From NCBI RefSeq assembly GCF_000165395.2, contig NW_026261571.1, positions 186,001-250,000 of the forward strand: a stretch of DNA of 64,000 bases. Direction: 5' to 3'. The notes beneath the pieces are model-generated. The model had not been told where the DNA came from. It searched no databases and worked only from the letters and a program-made list of their open reading frames with translations. The DNA comes from Babesia bovis T2Bo (lineage: Eukaryota > Apicomplexa > Aconoidasida > Piroplasmida > Babesiidae). The stretch's first letter is position 1, and each line of letters starts with the position of its first letter. Below are positions 32,332-41,447 of this stretch, piece by piece. The position numbers and the translations under genes are program-made.

Positions 32332-33006
32332 ATGGATCGCTTGAACACATTGCGAGTGGCTTCCTGTGCCACTCGTCTGTTTGGTGGAATAGTACCTGGC
32401 ACTTCCGCAATTAACTTGTATAATGGAAGGTTGCCTGTAGCTTCTGCTGACGGCTGCAGCAGCCATTGTACTGCACATAGCATACCTCTACCTGTTCAGG
32501 GTGGTCCTTTGGACTTTAATGATACGTTACCAATAGACTCAACACGGCTTCAATTACCGGTAAGTGCTTGTTTAGCTCATCATTTATGAATCTTTACTGA
32601 CCCATCTTATGCTATACAGACACAATATCAGAGATCTATAAACGCTCCGGGTACATTACTACCTTTGCGTTTACCGCATATGATTGATACACCGGGTACG
32701 AGTTCACCCTGTCGTGTCATTGAATCTCCTGATCATGGTATATTCCATGTATATGACGTTGGTTTAACGTACCTATTAAACAAGATTCGTACTGATACTA
32801 AGCATCGCAAGCGTGCGTTTACTAAGCGTGGTTATTTTCGTCAATCGAGATCGATATTGCGGAAGGACAATCGTATGAAGTGGGTTATTTATGTGTTACA
32901 TTATGTTATTTATAGGTTTGCATTTGCATTGCAGGGCATTGACTATGAGTATATAGAGAGTCTCAAGATGGGTGAGATTCCAGACATTCGTGAATACAAG
33001 AAGTGA
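32332..33006 (+). CDS. Basic three-exon protein, possibly organellar ribosomal
   Basis: Exons 32332-32559, 32620-32879 and 32916-33006 give 192 aa. Intron 1 is 60 bp (GTAAGT/ACAG). Intron 2 is 36 bp (GTGGGT/ATAG), a multiple of three without a stop, so both spliced and retained forms keep the frame. The centre is strongly basic (KIRTDTKHRKRAFTKRGYF, then RSILRKDN), and the N-terminus (MDRLNTLRVASCATRLF) resembles a mitochondrial presequence. I do not recognise the family; a mitoribosomal protein is one possibility. The ATG lies only 63 bp beyond the stop of the upstream gene on the same strand. Confidence 0.6.
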
Positions 33007-33230
33007 TCTTTATAAGTGGTGACTTCTTCCATTGTACTTATTTGGATATCTTTCTATACACATTAACTTCTAATGTTATAAAATATCGCATTCAATCATT
33101 TCCTAGTTTATTTAGTCATTAATTGTGTATCCAGTATTGATACTAGTTGCTATTAACATCGTTCGATGTTAGACAGGAATCCGGTCATTAGAAGAAGTTG
33201 CACTTGGCAGTAATTCATGTTAACAATGGT

Positions 33231-34482
33231 ATGATAATGGAAGATGACTTTTGGGCCTCCATTGGTCGTCCTCGTTACGTTGCGGCTCCTATGGTCAACC
33301 AGAGTGAATTACCATTTCGTTTATTATGCCGACGATACAATGTTGATTTAACATACACTCCTATGCTTCACGGTCGCATATTCGTTGAGAATGAGAAGTA
33401 CCGTGCAGTACACTTCCAGACATCTGATGATGATCGTCCATTGATTGCGCAAGTTTGCGGCGATGATGCTGGTACCATTACTCAGGCCGCTCGTTTATTA
33501 AAAGGGCATGTATCCGCTGTCGACCTTAACTTGGGTTGTCCTCAAGCCATTGCTAAAGACGGGCACTATGGCTCATTTCTTCTTGACGAGCCTGATTTGG
33601 TTACGTTGGTAATTTCATCTACAATTCACGTTATTCAGTGGCATTGTAAGCCGTGTTACACGGGAGGTCGGCATTGCAGTGACTTGCAAAATTCGCAAGG
33701 TTGATAAAGACTCTTTACAATCTACGTTAAACCTATGTTACAGTTTAGAGGTATTTGTTGGTTACATATCTATTCGATACACACTCAGCAAAGTGGATGT
33801 AAGGCTCTAACTGTCCACGGTCGTCACCGTTCTGAGAAGGGTACTAACGTTGGTGCTGCTGACTGGGATGCCATCCGCATTATTAAATCACGCTTGCGCA
33901 TCCCGGGTAAGTTTTTTTGCCGCTGAGAATAAACATAGCACAGTGATTGCCAATGGTGGCATTGAGACTTTTGCTGACGTCGAACGTTGTTTATCTTACA
34001 CTGGGTTAGTTTTAGTGTGATTAAATAAATACGTTCCAGTGCTGATGCTGTAATGTCTTCCGAATCGCTTTTGGAGCGGCCGTATTTATTTTCCGGTATT
34101 ACATATGACCACCTCGACATAATGGACGAGTACCTGGGTATAGTTCGGCGGTTTGTTACGTTTTTGTTATGATATCATGGGTAGGTATCCTGATCAATCG
34201 CCTTGCTGCATCCGTGGTCATGCATTTAAGATTTTATTTCAACACTGTCAGCGCCACCCTGAGATACGCAATCGTTTAACTGACGCTATGAGTTTGGATG
34301 ACTTTTCCAGTGTTGTGAGTTACTTGCGTACTGTGGATCTAGGCATGGAGTCCTACACACACGTGGAAGGTTCGTGGTATCGTCGTCATCGCAGTGCTGC
34401 TGGTATTGTTCCTAACTCTAGTAGCGGTGTTAACTATGACCCTGTTGCTTTTGAGGGCCTAGGCGGTCTTTTTGGGGGGTGA
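33231..34482 (+). CDS. tRNA dihydrouridine synthase, Dus1 type
   Basis: Six exons: 33231-33604, 33639-33750, 33789-33906, 33944-34004, 34040-34150 and 34185-34482; introns are 34, 38, 37, 35 and 34 bp; 357 aa. Motifs in order: AAPMVNQSELPFRLLCRR (FMN-binding strand), YTPMLHG, DLNLGCPQAIAKDGHYGSF with the catalytic Cys, VTCKIRK, LTVHGR, VIANGGIE, and DAVMSSE. The GHYG signature and spacing are those of Dus1/DUS1L, which reduces U16/U17 of tRNA with NADPH. The first intron starts GTTGGT at 33605; this is the only donor that keeps the frame and the exact family spacing between DEPDL and TCKIR. The start could be 33231 or 33237. Confidence 0.92.
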
Positions 34483-34572
34483 AGCAATATTCTTACACAC
34501 GACATCACTGGTGCTAATTTTTATTCTATAGCCCACACATTGTTCATACAATGTTAGACACACGCTGTATAC

Positions 34573-35066
34573 ATGTTTATGTTGATTAATATATATCGTC
34601 TAGGCCCTGTGGCCTATGTTTTCTTGAGTTCATTGTTTGTGTCTTCTGACGGTCTCCATACCGGTTCAAAAGGTAAGTGTACTTACATAACGAGTTGCGA
34701 TTCTTTTATTTTATGACACTGAGTGCTGTTTGTTTTATACCACCAGATGTGTGGAATGATGCACTTTGGTATTCACATTGTTACACGGCACATATTTACT
34801 CAGCTCGTTCTCGTAAGGGTTTTATGGACATCTTCGGCCTTACGGGTGATATTGCGCCATCTACATATCCTGTAATTAAGCTTAACCAGAATGTGAACAA
34901 TGACTCTAGTTTTACTGCATTGCGTCGTTCTGAATTGGCTGATTTACAGTCGGAAGCATGGCGTCTAATGTCTCTACAGCGTCGTAAATTCACTGGTTTA
35001 CGCAAGGATCTCAATAGACAGTTGAGTTTAATGGACGACTTGGCTGTTGCCATGGAGCGCCAGTAG
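34573..35066 (+). CDS. Small leader-bearing protein of unknown function
   Basis: Exons 34573-34672 and 34747-35066 with a 74-bp GTAAGT/CCAG intron give 139 aa. The first exon encodes a hydrophobic leader (LGPVAYVFLSSLFV) that suits a signal peptide or anchor; the second encodes a soluble segment ending in a Leu/Arg-rich helix (RRKFTGLRKDLNRQLSLMDD), probably a coiled coil. I do not recognise the family. Without the splice the second exon appears as a frame starting within the intron. Secretory or apicoplast routing is possible, but this is inference from the leader alone. Confidence 0.6.
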
Positions 35067-35271
35067 CGCACATTGCTTAGGACTCGGTTTAAACAAAACA
35101 ATCGCATATTTATAAAGCTATATTTTGATAGATATATCAGTTGTTCATATTTATTATCACCTAGACATGGGTTGTTGCCACCTGATATTCCACGACACAT
35201 TTCGTGGCGCCCTTAGTCCTTCCACATTTTACTTGTATATCGCACATTGTACTTACATTTTACACATTGTC

Positions 35272-35783
35272 ATGGATGCCATAGTTGCTAAGGTGAACAA
35301 TTTGCGTCAGCGTAGGTTATTTCCATGATTCCATGTTATCGCGCGTCTCGTTGGTCTAACGTATTTCCAGAATACCGTGACGTTGCTGCGGCTCATTCGC
35401 AGTTGTTGACACAACACAATGAGTGCACTGCAGTTTTGAAGGCACGTTTTGGTTGTTTGTATCATATCTGTTATCCAGGAGCTCCAGTTAGTGGAGTCCG
35501 ATGCTAAGATATACAAGAGCACTGGCCCTGTACTTACTACTCAGAGCAAGGAAGACGCTATACATACGATATCTAAGCGTATAGAGTACATTAGCAGCGA
35601 GATGTAGGTTTAGTTAGTTTGCTAAAGAATTCTACAGTGAGGAGAAGACAAAGCTGATGTCTACATTGCAGGAATCCATCGAATCGGAGTGCAAGACGGT
35701 ATGCATATTTTATATGGTGCTATATATCTATACAGCTTGACAACATGGGTGCTCAACGTGCTCCTAATATTACGGGAGATTAA
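35272..35783 (+). CDS. PFD6: Prefoldin subunit 6 (beta-type)
   Basis: Five exons: 35272-35311, 35371-35441, 35479-35603, 35638-35698 and 35736-35783; 114 aa. Core motif VLKELQLVESDAKIYKSTGP followed by VLTTQSKEDA and ISKRIEYISSEI is the prefoldin-beta hairpin; flanking coiled coils are short. Prefoldin is a hexamer that passes nascent actin and tubulin to the chaperonin CCT. Introns are 59, 37, 34 and 37 bp. Intron 2 (35442-35478) begins GCACGT and ends CCAG: no GT donor in that neighbourhood keeps both the frame and the VLKEL motif, so a GC-AG intron is required. The stop lies 25 bp from the stop of the convergent lectin-like gene. Confidence 0.88.
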
Positions 35784-35808
35784 CATTTTAAAGTTTGACT
35801 GCATTTAT

Positions 35809-37677
35809 TTAAGCGTTGGTTTTGGTCTCGCCCTTGACCATGACACGCATACCAACGACACCACCGCTGGCTACGACAATGTTTTTAACCTTTTTCTGGT
35901 AATCGATGGTGTATTTGGATATCATTTCATTTTGGCGTGTTTCGATGTGCTTGTTCTTGTTGAAGAAGCTGGCGGTGACGTGTAGTGTCTTTTCATCGGC
36001 GAATACTATGCTGAGAACAACATTGTCACAAGTCTCGGTAAGTGCCCATGCTTCAATTTTAGGTTCATCGGTGAAGTTGGCGGTGTAGTGTTCTCCTACA
36101 GCGTGTGGGATTTGGATCTTGAGGAAGTCTCCCACTCTAACGATGCTTTCGCTCTTTTGTTCGATCATGATGATCAACTGGTCGTTCTTGCTGAACATGG
36201 CATCGAGTACCTTTTCCTTTTCCAGGTCGTATGCTGCGCTGTTTAGGGAATCCTTGTTCACTACCTCTCCGATATTGATGTCTGAGACAGAGGGCATGAG
36301 GTTCTTGTCCATGCAGGTGTAGTTAACGACAAGTCCGTGGTCTTCAGGTTTGACACCTACGATGTATGGCAGGCGCTGTTTGCCGTTAACCATTTCGACG
36401 GGGTTGAATATGTAATCATGTTTGTTGAAGATAGCCTTGTCGAGCAGAGCACCGATTTCGGTGACACGGAAAAGCTTACCGTTTTGTGTCTTCTCCTCCC
36501 AGAAGATGACTTCTGGCTGCTGCTTGGTGTTGGTTACAAAACCTCCCCAAAGTGCGGTGACAACACGTGGGAAAGTGTTGTTTGGGCACTTAATGTTGAT
36601 GTTACCGCCCTTCTTGCATTCAACAGTCTTGATGTCCTCTTCGCCCTCTTGGTTCTTGGGTTCTACGAACTCAAATTTGGCCCTGAGGATGAAGGGTTTC
36701 TTGATGTTACCTGTGATACCTCCTAGGTACAGGTCAAGTAGACCGTTGGATGCCCTGGTGGGTATGAATGAGCAGCTGCTCCTGCCTTCACAGTAGAACT
36801 GAAGGATATCGAGACGGTTCCTCTTGGGGTCTTCCTCTTCACTTGGCTTACCGACCACATCCCAGGTGGCAGACTTGACGGAGAGCACGGATTCCGCTGG
36901 TGCCTTAACGATGACGTGTGCGTTTTCCTCGGATGTCAGGATAGTTTCGAATTTGCCGTTAGCGTGTCTAACAACATCGACGTAAGAGTGGTGGTGTGGC
37001 GGCCTGCAGTAGTACTGAGCGTCGATAACTTGGTAGATGCACTTTCCGTTGTCAGAGTTGTAGAGGTCCTTGCTAATTTTGCAGCTGCGCTTGTTTTGGC
37101 ACAGTTCGAAGGCATTTTCCATGAAGGAGTTGGTGCAGTACAAGTTCCTGTAGATCAGGCTGTTGTGAAGACCGGCTCCGCGGAGCAGTGACACGTTAAT
37201 GACTTCACCTTCATTGCATCCTAGTACCAAATCGTCATTGGAGTCAATGACTGAAATCATTTCACGTCCGATGGGAGCTGCTGGAGTTTTGCTGCATATA
37301 CCCTTTACATTAAGCTTGTATTCAGCATTCTCGATAGGAAGACCCATGAAGACGAAGTTTCCATCCTCCACTTTCTCCAAGTGTGCTATGGGCTTGAGGA
37401 CACAGTTGTTAAGACCTCCACAGATTTTAGAGATGTCCTTGGTCCTTTCGAACTTGATGTTAGGGTCAGCACCTGCATTAACATTTGGCCTTGTGGCAAT
37501 CCATTCGGCCTTTTGGATGACAAGTCCCCTTCCAGTAGGGCAAGACAACACGGCCAATTGACGTTCAGGAATGTCTTCGTTGAACTCCTGGGTGATGGTG
37601 ATAACCCTAGAGGTTGAGGTCGCGCGCACGAGAGTGTGGCACGTGGCTGCGCCTAATACAAACAATCCGAACTTCAT
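35809..37677 (-). CDS. Secreted protein with tandem SUEL-lectin-like modules
   Basis: Single exon, 622 aa, with a signal peptide at residues 1-19 (ends ATSTS region). At least three modules carry the galactose/rhamnose-binding SUEL pattern: LSCPTGRGLVIQKAEW with CGGLNNCVLKP (about 43-130); LGCNEGEVINVS with CQNKRSCKIS and QYYC (about 150-228); and SVLSVKSATWD with YCEGRSSCSFIP (about 262-335). A fourth, VECKKGGNINIKCPN onward, is less regular. No transmembrane segment or GPI-type tail is seen, so it is probably released or held by a partner. SUEL domains bind sugars; a role in attachment or in an organelle lumen is inference. GC content and codon bias are higher than in most neighbours, suggesting strong expression. 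Confidence 0.8.
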   Translation of the reverse strand: MKFGLFVLGAATCHTLVRATSTSRVITITQEFNEDIPERQLAVLSCPTGRGLVIQKAEWIATRPNVNAGADPNIKFERTKDISKICGGLNNCVLKPIAHLEKVEDGNFVFMGLPIENAEYKLNVKGICSKTPAAPIGREMISVIDSNDDLVLGCNEGEVINVSLLRGAGLHNSLIYRNLYCTNSFMENAFELCQNKRSCKISKDLYNSDNGKCIYQVIDAQYYCRPPHHHSYVDVVRHANGKFETILTSEENAHVIVKAPAESVLSVKSATWDVVGKPSEEEDPKRNRLDILQFYCEGRSSCSFIPTRASNGLLDLYLGGITGNIKKPFILRAKFEFVEPKNQEGEEDIKTVECKKGGNINIKCPNNTFPRVVTALWGGFVTNTKQQPEVIFWEEKTQNGKLFRVTEIGALLDKAIFNKHDYIFNPVEMVNGKQRLPYIVGVKPEDHGLVVNYTCMDKNLMPSVSDINIGEVVNKDSLNSAAYDLEKEKVLDAMFSKNDQLIIMIEQKSESIVRVGDFLKIQIPHAVGEHYTANFTDEPKIEAWALTETCDNVVLSIVFADEKTLHVTASFFNKNKHIETRQNEMISKYTIDYQKKVKNIVVASGGVVGMRVMVKGETKTNA

Positions 37678-37822
37678 TTTGGTTCTTCGTGCTTATATCT
37701 GCATGTGATGTACTTGGCATTACACATGTTTACTATCACACATCAGTATATATATAACGAAGATTCCTAACATAAACACTTTATGTGTACGATATGGATA
37801 GTATAGATACTAATAGGATCGG

Positions 37823-38034
37823 TTAAACGTTGGTTTTACGTCGAATGCGCGCTGCTAATGTAGAGGCAGCTCGAGTTTGCTCTAGCCGCTGCCACCACCA
37901 GTTCATGCCATGTAAACTTACCATTTACGGAATTATTTGCAATATTTTTTGCGGGACTAGCGCTCGTTCCGCGTTGAATTATAGTAATACCGTCGGTGCC
38001 CCGACGTCACGCGATTATGTGAGAATGTGCTCAT
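37823..38034 (-). CDS. Possible three-exon 45-aa gene
   Basis: Complement of 37991-38034, 37922-37956 and 37823-37881 joins into a 46-codon frame with correct phases over introns of 34 bp (GTATTA/CTAG) and 40 bp (GTAAGT/CTAG). The product starts MSTFSHNRV and ends in a basic helix (TRAASTLAARIRRK). It fills the otherwise empty gap between the lectin-like gene and glutathione synthetase. I do not recognise the family, and a chance join is possible; the intron length typical for this genome is the main support. Confidence 0.4.
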
Positions 38035-38206
38035 GAGTGCTACCACGTCACGAGACTAAAGTGGCTTCGGTGCTGTTAATACGGACACCGATTGCTTGCA
38101 TTTATATTACGATATTATTTCTATATCAATTGCGATGCTTAATGAGTTGCGGTTTTGCCTTTAGGCGTAGTTTTTTTACTACAGTATGTCACGGTACCCT
38201 GTGGGC

Positions 38207-40102
38207 TTAGTAGAATAGCAGTGAATTGACTGCTGAACATCCGGAACATACTCCACCGCCTGCTGTAGTTTCATTTTTAGTCCTAGCTAGGTATCCGCAG
38301 CATTCTTCTGTTACTACATGCTCTCCCCTAAAGACGGTACCTCCGTATATGCCCAGCTCAGTGAGGCAGCGTTCCACCGTTAGGTCGTAGCTTCCCTCTA
38401 TATTGTTTTTTACGAACACAGCACGTTGTACGGGTGGCGTTATGCGTCTCATAAGGACGTAGTGGGCCATTTTTGCGCAATCATCTTTAATTCCTTCGCT
38501 AAGTATGGATGCAAGCTCGTTATTCACATAAAGTTCAGCGCCACCTTCCGCCTGCGACTTGAGTACGAAATTTTCAGGTTTTAGTATAGCCTCCTGTACA
38601 ACCTCTCTATTCCCTGGCAAGGAGGGGTCAACTTGCTGTACATTTACGCTCCTAAACATCGCTAGGGCTTCTTTGAGTGAGTATCTATCGTTTGGTGTTA
38701 CCAACTCTGACAATTGGGTCTCTATTCCAGGATTGCACAGTAACATTTGCACGCGTTTACTACCGGCCAGTTGTGCCGGTACCGAGGGCACCTTAACTGC
38801 GTCTGAGTACTCGCAGATGAGTCTTGCTAACCAGCTATCAGGATCGGATTCCATATGATCCTGAGAGTAGCAACTTCTAAAATAAATCACACTCACTTCG
38901 GTTAAATCCCTGTAACCGTTGGCTACGGCCCCGTTAATCAGCGATGGTTCACGTATGAACAACCGCCCTGGGCGTAAATCACTTTTGGATTTCACCGGTA
39001 CCAACGCTCCGTCATGGCCTAGTAAGTATATACCACTACCCCGATACAATGCGCACAAAGCGTTGATAGACATCACCTTTGTCCTGATACCATGCCTGGA
39101 AAATAACTGGTCAGCCACGGCATACACATCAAAGAAGTTTGACAGGTCCTCGGTTACCACTTCCATGACACATGGGCTGCGGTCACCAGGACCGCAATGA
39201 ATTTCTGCATAACTGCGATGGGCGGCAGCCAGGGTGTCCACTATACCTTCTTGTGGAGAGTTATGCTGATCCAGTGCGGTAATCGTGCCCGGACTTAGCA
39301 TTGGGGCTTCATCTCCGGGAGTAGCCGCTGCAAAATCGCGATCGATCAGATAACGCAACAATTCATTTTGAGCACGCGACACCAATCCCACAAGATGTGC
39401 CATGGCGCAGGAGACTGTGTTTACCTCTACCAATTTCATTTCTGCAGACTCGCTCATCGCTGATATGTCACAGTGGGATATTCGGGAATAGCTGGGTTCA
39501 TTCAATCCCGAGTCACGCTTCACGTTCATGAAGTAGTCGGTACGTGTAATGTATGCCCTAATATCGGAGTGCAGTGACCGCTTACCAGATAAATAGACCT
39601 CATTACAAATGTCCAGCAAACCAGACATAAAGGGATCATGTGAACGTAACTGCTCCAGTTCACGACATAACCAAGTTACGTTGCAGCTTACAGTGTCGAT
39701 CAACCTGGTCATTAATGGGTTATAGTTAATACAATCTATAAAAAGTGACCTTGGAAATGGCAAAGGGAACATGACGGAAGGAACCATCTTAATCCTACCA
39801 CTAAAGGGAATGACATGCTTTGCTCCTGCATATTGCCCATTTATATCCTGGGATAAACAGCCCAGCATCATGAGTTTGCGTATAAACCATATATGCAGGT
39901 CTTTAATTGCTTCTGCAGTAACATCATCATGTTCGTATGTACCACCAGCTGCACATTTACGTTGGATGCGGTTAATTATATCAAATATGACACCGCAAAG
40001 ATGCTCAACCTTTGATGACACCGTACTGTCCGGAGAGTCGGTTTGGATAGACAGACGTACCCTGAGCTTCCATGCTGGATGGTCAGCAGGAGTATTAGAC
40101 AT
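38207..40102 (-). CDS. GSS: Glutathione synthetase (eukaryotic type)
   Basis: Single exon, 631 aa. Eukaryotic GSS landmarks: MKLVEVNTVSCAMAHL with SRAQNELL (substrate-binding), FVLKSQAEGGAELYVN (glycine-rich ATP loop, corresponding to VLKPQREGGG in human), YVLMRRITPP, and the C-terminal LARTK with AGGGVCSG (the alanine/glycine-rich lid). GSS joins gamma-glutamylcysteine and glycine with ATP. It is about 150 residues longer than the human enzyme, with extra segments near residues 15-60 and 255-300, and the ATP-loop Pro-Gln-Arg is replaced by Ser-Gln-Ala. The overall match is convincing, but activity rests on those substitutions being tolerated. Start at 40102, with the U5 RNA gene about 190 bp upstream on the other strand. 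Confidence 0.85.
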   Translation of the reverse strand: MSNTPADHPAWKLRVRLSIQTDSPDSTVSSKVEHLCGVIFDIINRIQRKCAAGGTYEHDDVTAEAIKDLHIWFIRKLMMLGCLSQDINGQYAGAKHVIPFSGRIKMVPSVMFPLPFPRSLFIDCINYNPLMTRLIDTVSCNVTWLCRELEQLRSHDPFMSGLLDICNEVYLSGKRSLHSDIRAYITRTDYFMNVKRDSGLNEPSYSRISHCDISAMSESAEMKLVEVNTVSCAMAHLVGLVSRAQNELLRYLIDRDFAAATPGDEAPMLSPGTITALDQHNSPQEGIVDTLAAAHRSYAEIHCGPGDRSPCVMEVVTEDLSNFFDVYAVADQLFSRHGIRTKVMSINALCALYRGSGIYLLGHDGALVPVKSKSDLRPGRLFIREPSLINGAVANGYRDLTEVSVIYFRSCYSQDHMESDPDSWLARLICEYSDAVKVPSVPAQLAGSKRVQMLLCNPGIETQLSELVTPNDRYSLKEALAMFRSVNVQQVDPSLPGNREVVQEAILKPENFVLKSQAEGGAELYVNNELASILSEGIKDDCAKMAHYVLMRRITPPVQRAVFVKNNIEGSYDLTVERCLTELGIYGGTVFRGEHVVTEECCGYLARTKNETTAGGGVCSGCSAVNSLLFY

Positions 40103-40289
40103 TATTACAACGTTTATTATAACTTCATTTATGGTTTAATAATATATAAAATGTAATATTACAATAGACAGAATAACAGAGACATCTCTTTGAGTCATAT
40201 ATATGGATCTAATACTTTTATGGTGCTAATATACGTTTACCCGATTAACGTGTCATTGAAGCTTGGGATGGGTATCACTCCGGCCAAAA

Positions 40290-40405
40290 ACATATAGCAG
40301 CGGTCGCCGCATTTCGCATCAATCTTTCGCCTTTTACTAAAGATTGCCGTGCGGCGTCCGCATTCAATGCATCTTTTCTAATTTTTTCTGGCGCTCCGGC
40401 GCCTA
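40290..40405 (+). ncRNA. U5: U5 spliceosomal snRNA
   Basis: Contains the invariant U5 loop CGCCTTTTACT (40328-40338) closed by a perfect 7-bp stem AATCTTT (40321-40327) / AAAGATT (40339-40345). A lower stem GCGGTCGCCGCA (40300-40311) pairs with TGCGGCGTCCGC (40350-40361) apart from one U-U mismatch. A Sm site (AATTTTTTC, about 40380-40388) follows, then a 3' hairpin GGCGC-TCCG-GCGCC (40390-40403). The order and spacing match U5 from other eukaryotes. U5 holds exon ends together during splicing. The 5' and 3' ends are estimated to within about 10 bases. Confidence 0.95.
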
Positions 40406-41447
40406 CAATCGTGCGGTTGTTATTATGATGTGACCGCTGCCATGTCTTATCGTCTTACTTAACTGCTCATTCCTAGCAACTATTACTATTTAACTTGGTA
40501 TGTTACATGCTATTTAAGTTGTCGTTTGGTTCCGCTTATCGATAGATGGTTAACGCAAGATGCCACGTGGTATGGGTACGGTACCATAACTTTATTGTCA
40601 CCTATATCATAAAACTATTGGCACCAGAGTAACGTGATAGCTCATTAATCTAATATCACCAGGATAACGTTATGAATTATATATCCAATGGTATTAGAGG
40701 CACGTAACCCGGTGGTAGTGCGTCGATTACGACGAATTTATGCAATGCTTCTGTGACATAGTGGTTTTAGAATAACTTGTGTAATAGCTGTACGCCATTT
40801 GCTTGCCAATGTATGGCGTTAAAAAATCGCTTAGTATCAATAACCCCGGGAGGGCGTAACACTACCTAGACGTGAGTCAATGGCTCCACGAAACGCTTTA
40901 ATTACTGTCAGAATCAGAATAATAAAGAATACTGCGTATCCGAGCAGTATACATAAATTCTACCCATAGAAGTTAACGTGCTATTATAGTAGGCTACCTC
41001 CCCATCCCACGCGCCTACCTACGCTGTAGCGCTAATCGAGTGCCTTGCGTGTCATACTATATAGCTACATATAGAAACGTAGCTCTACTTCTGTATTATA
41101 CGGTCGTCACAACGCGTAGATGGTGATTAGTCAACGGTGTATGGACCATATACCAAACACAGTAGATTCATCGCAACTCGTAGTACAATCTACACATCGT
41201 AAGCCACTGGAATAGTCTGCGATCTTTATATTACATAAAGGTAAGTGTTGCGTCAGTGGATAGTAAAATTCGCGATACTCGATACCTGGGTGTAGCCGTC
41301 ATTTTTATATGCATCGTGAGAAATAATCTTACTAATGCCCTATAAACATGTATCATAGGTTCAAGGGACTACTGTGTGCTTTTAGAGGGTTATAAAGCCT
41401 GCAATGCGAGCTTGTACCTTCTAAACTGCATATAGTCAAGTGGCCCG
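40406..41447. other. 1-kb intergenic region upstream of the MATH gene
   Basis: No coding frame of quality and no recognised RNA beyond U5. Base composition is uneven, with GC-richer patches near 40845-40905 and 41000-41045 that could be part of unannotated RNA or promoter elements of the large MATH gene. Confidence 0.45.
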
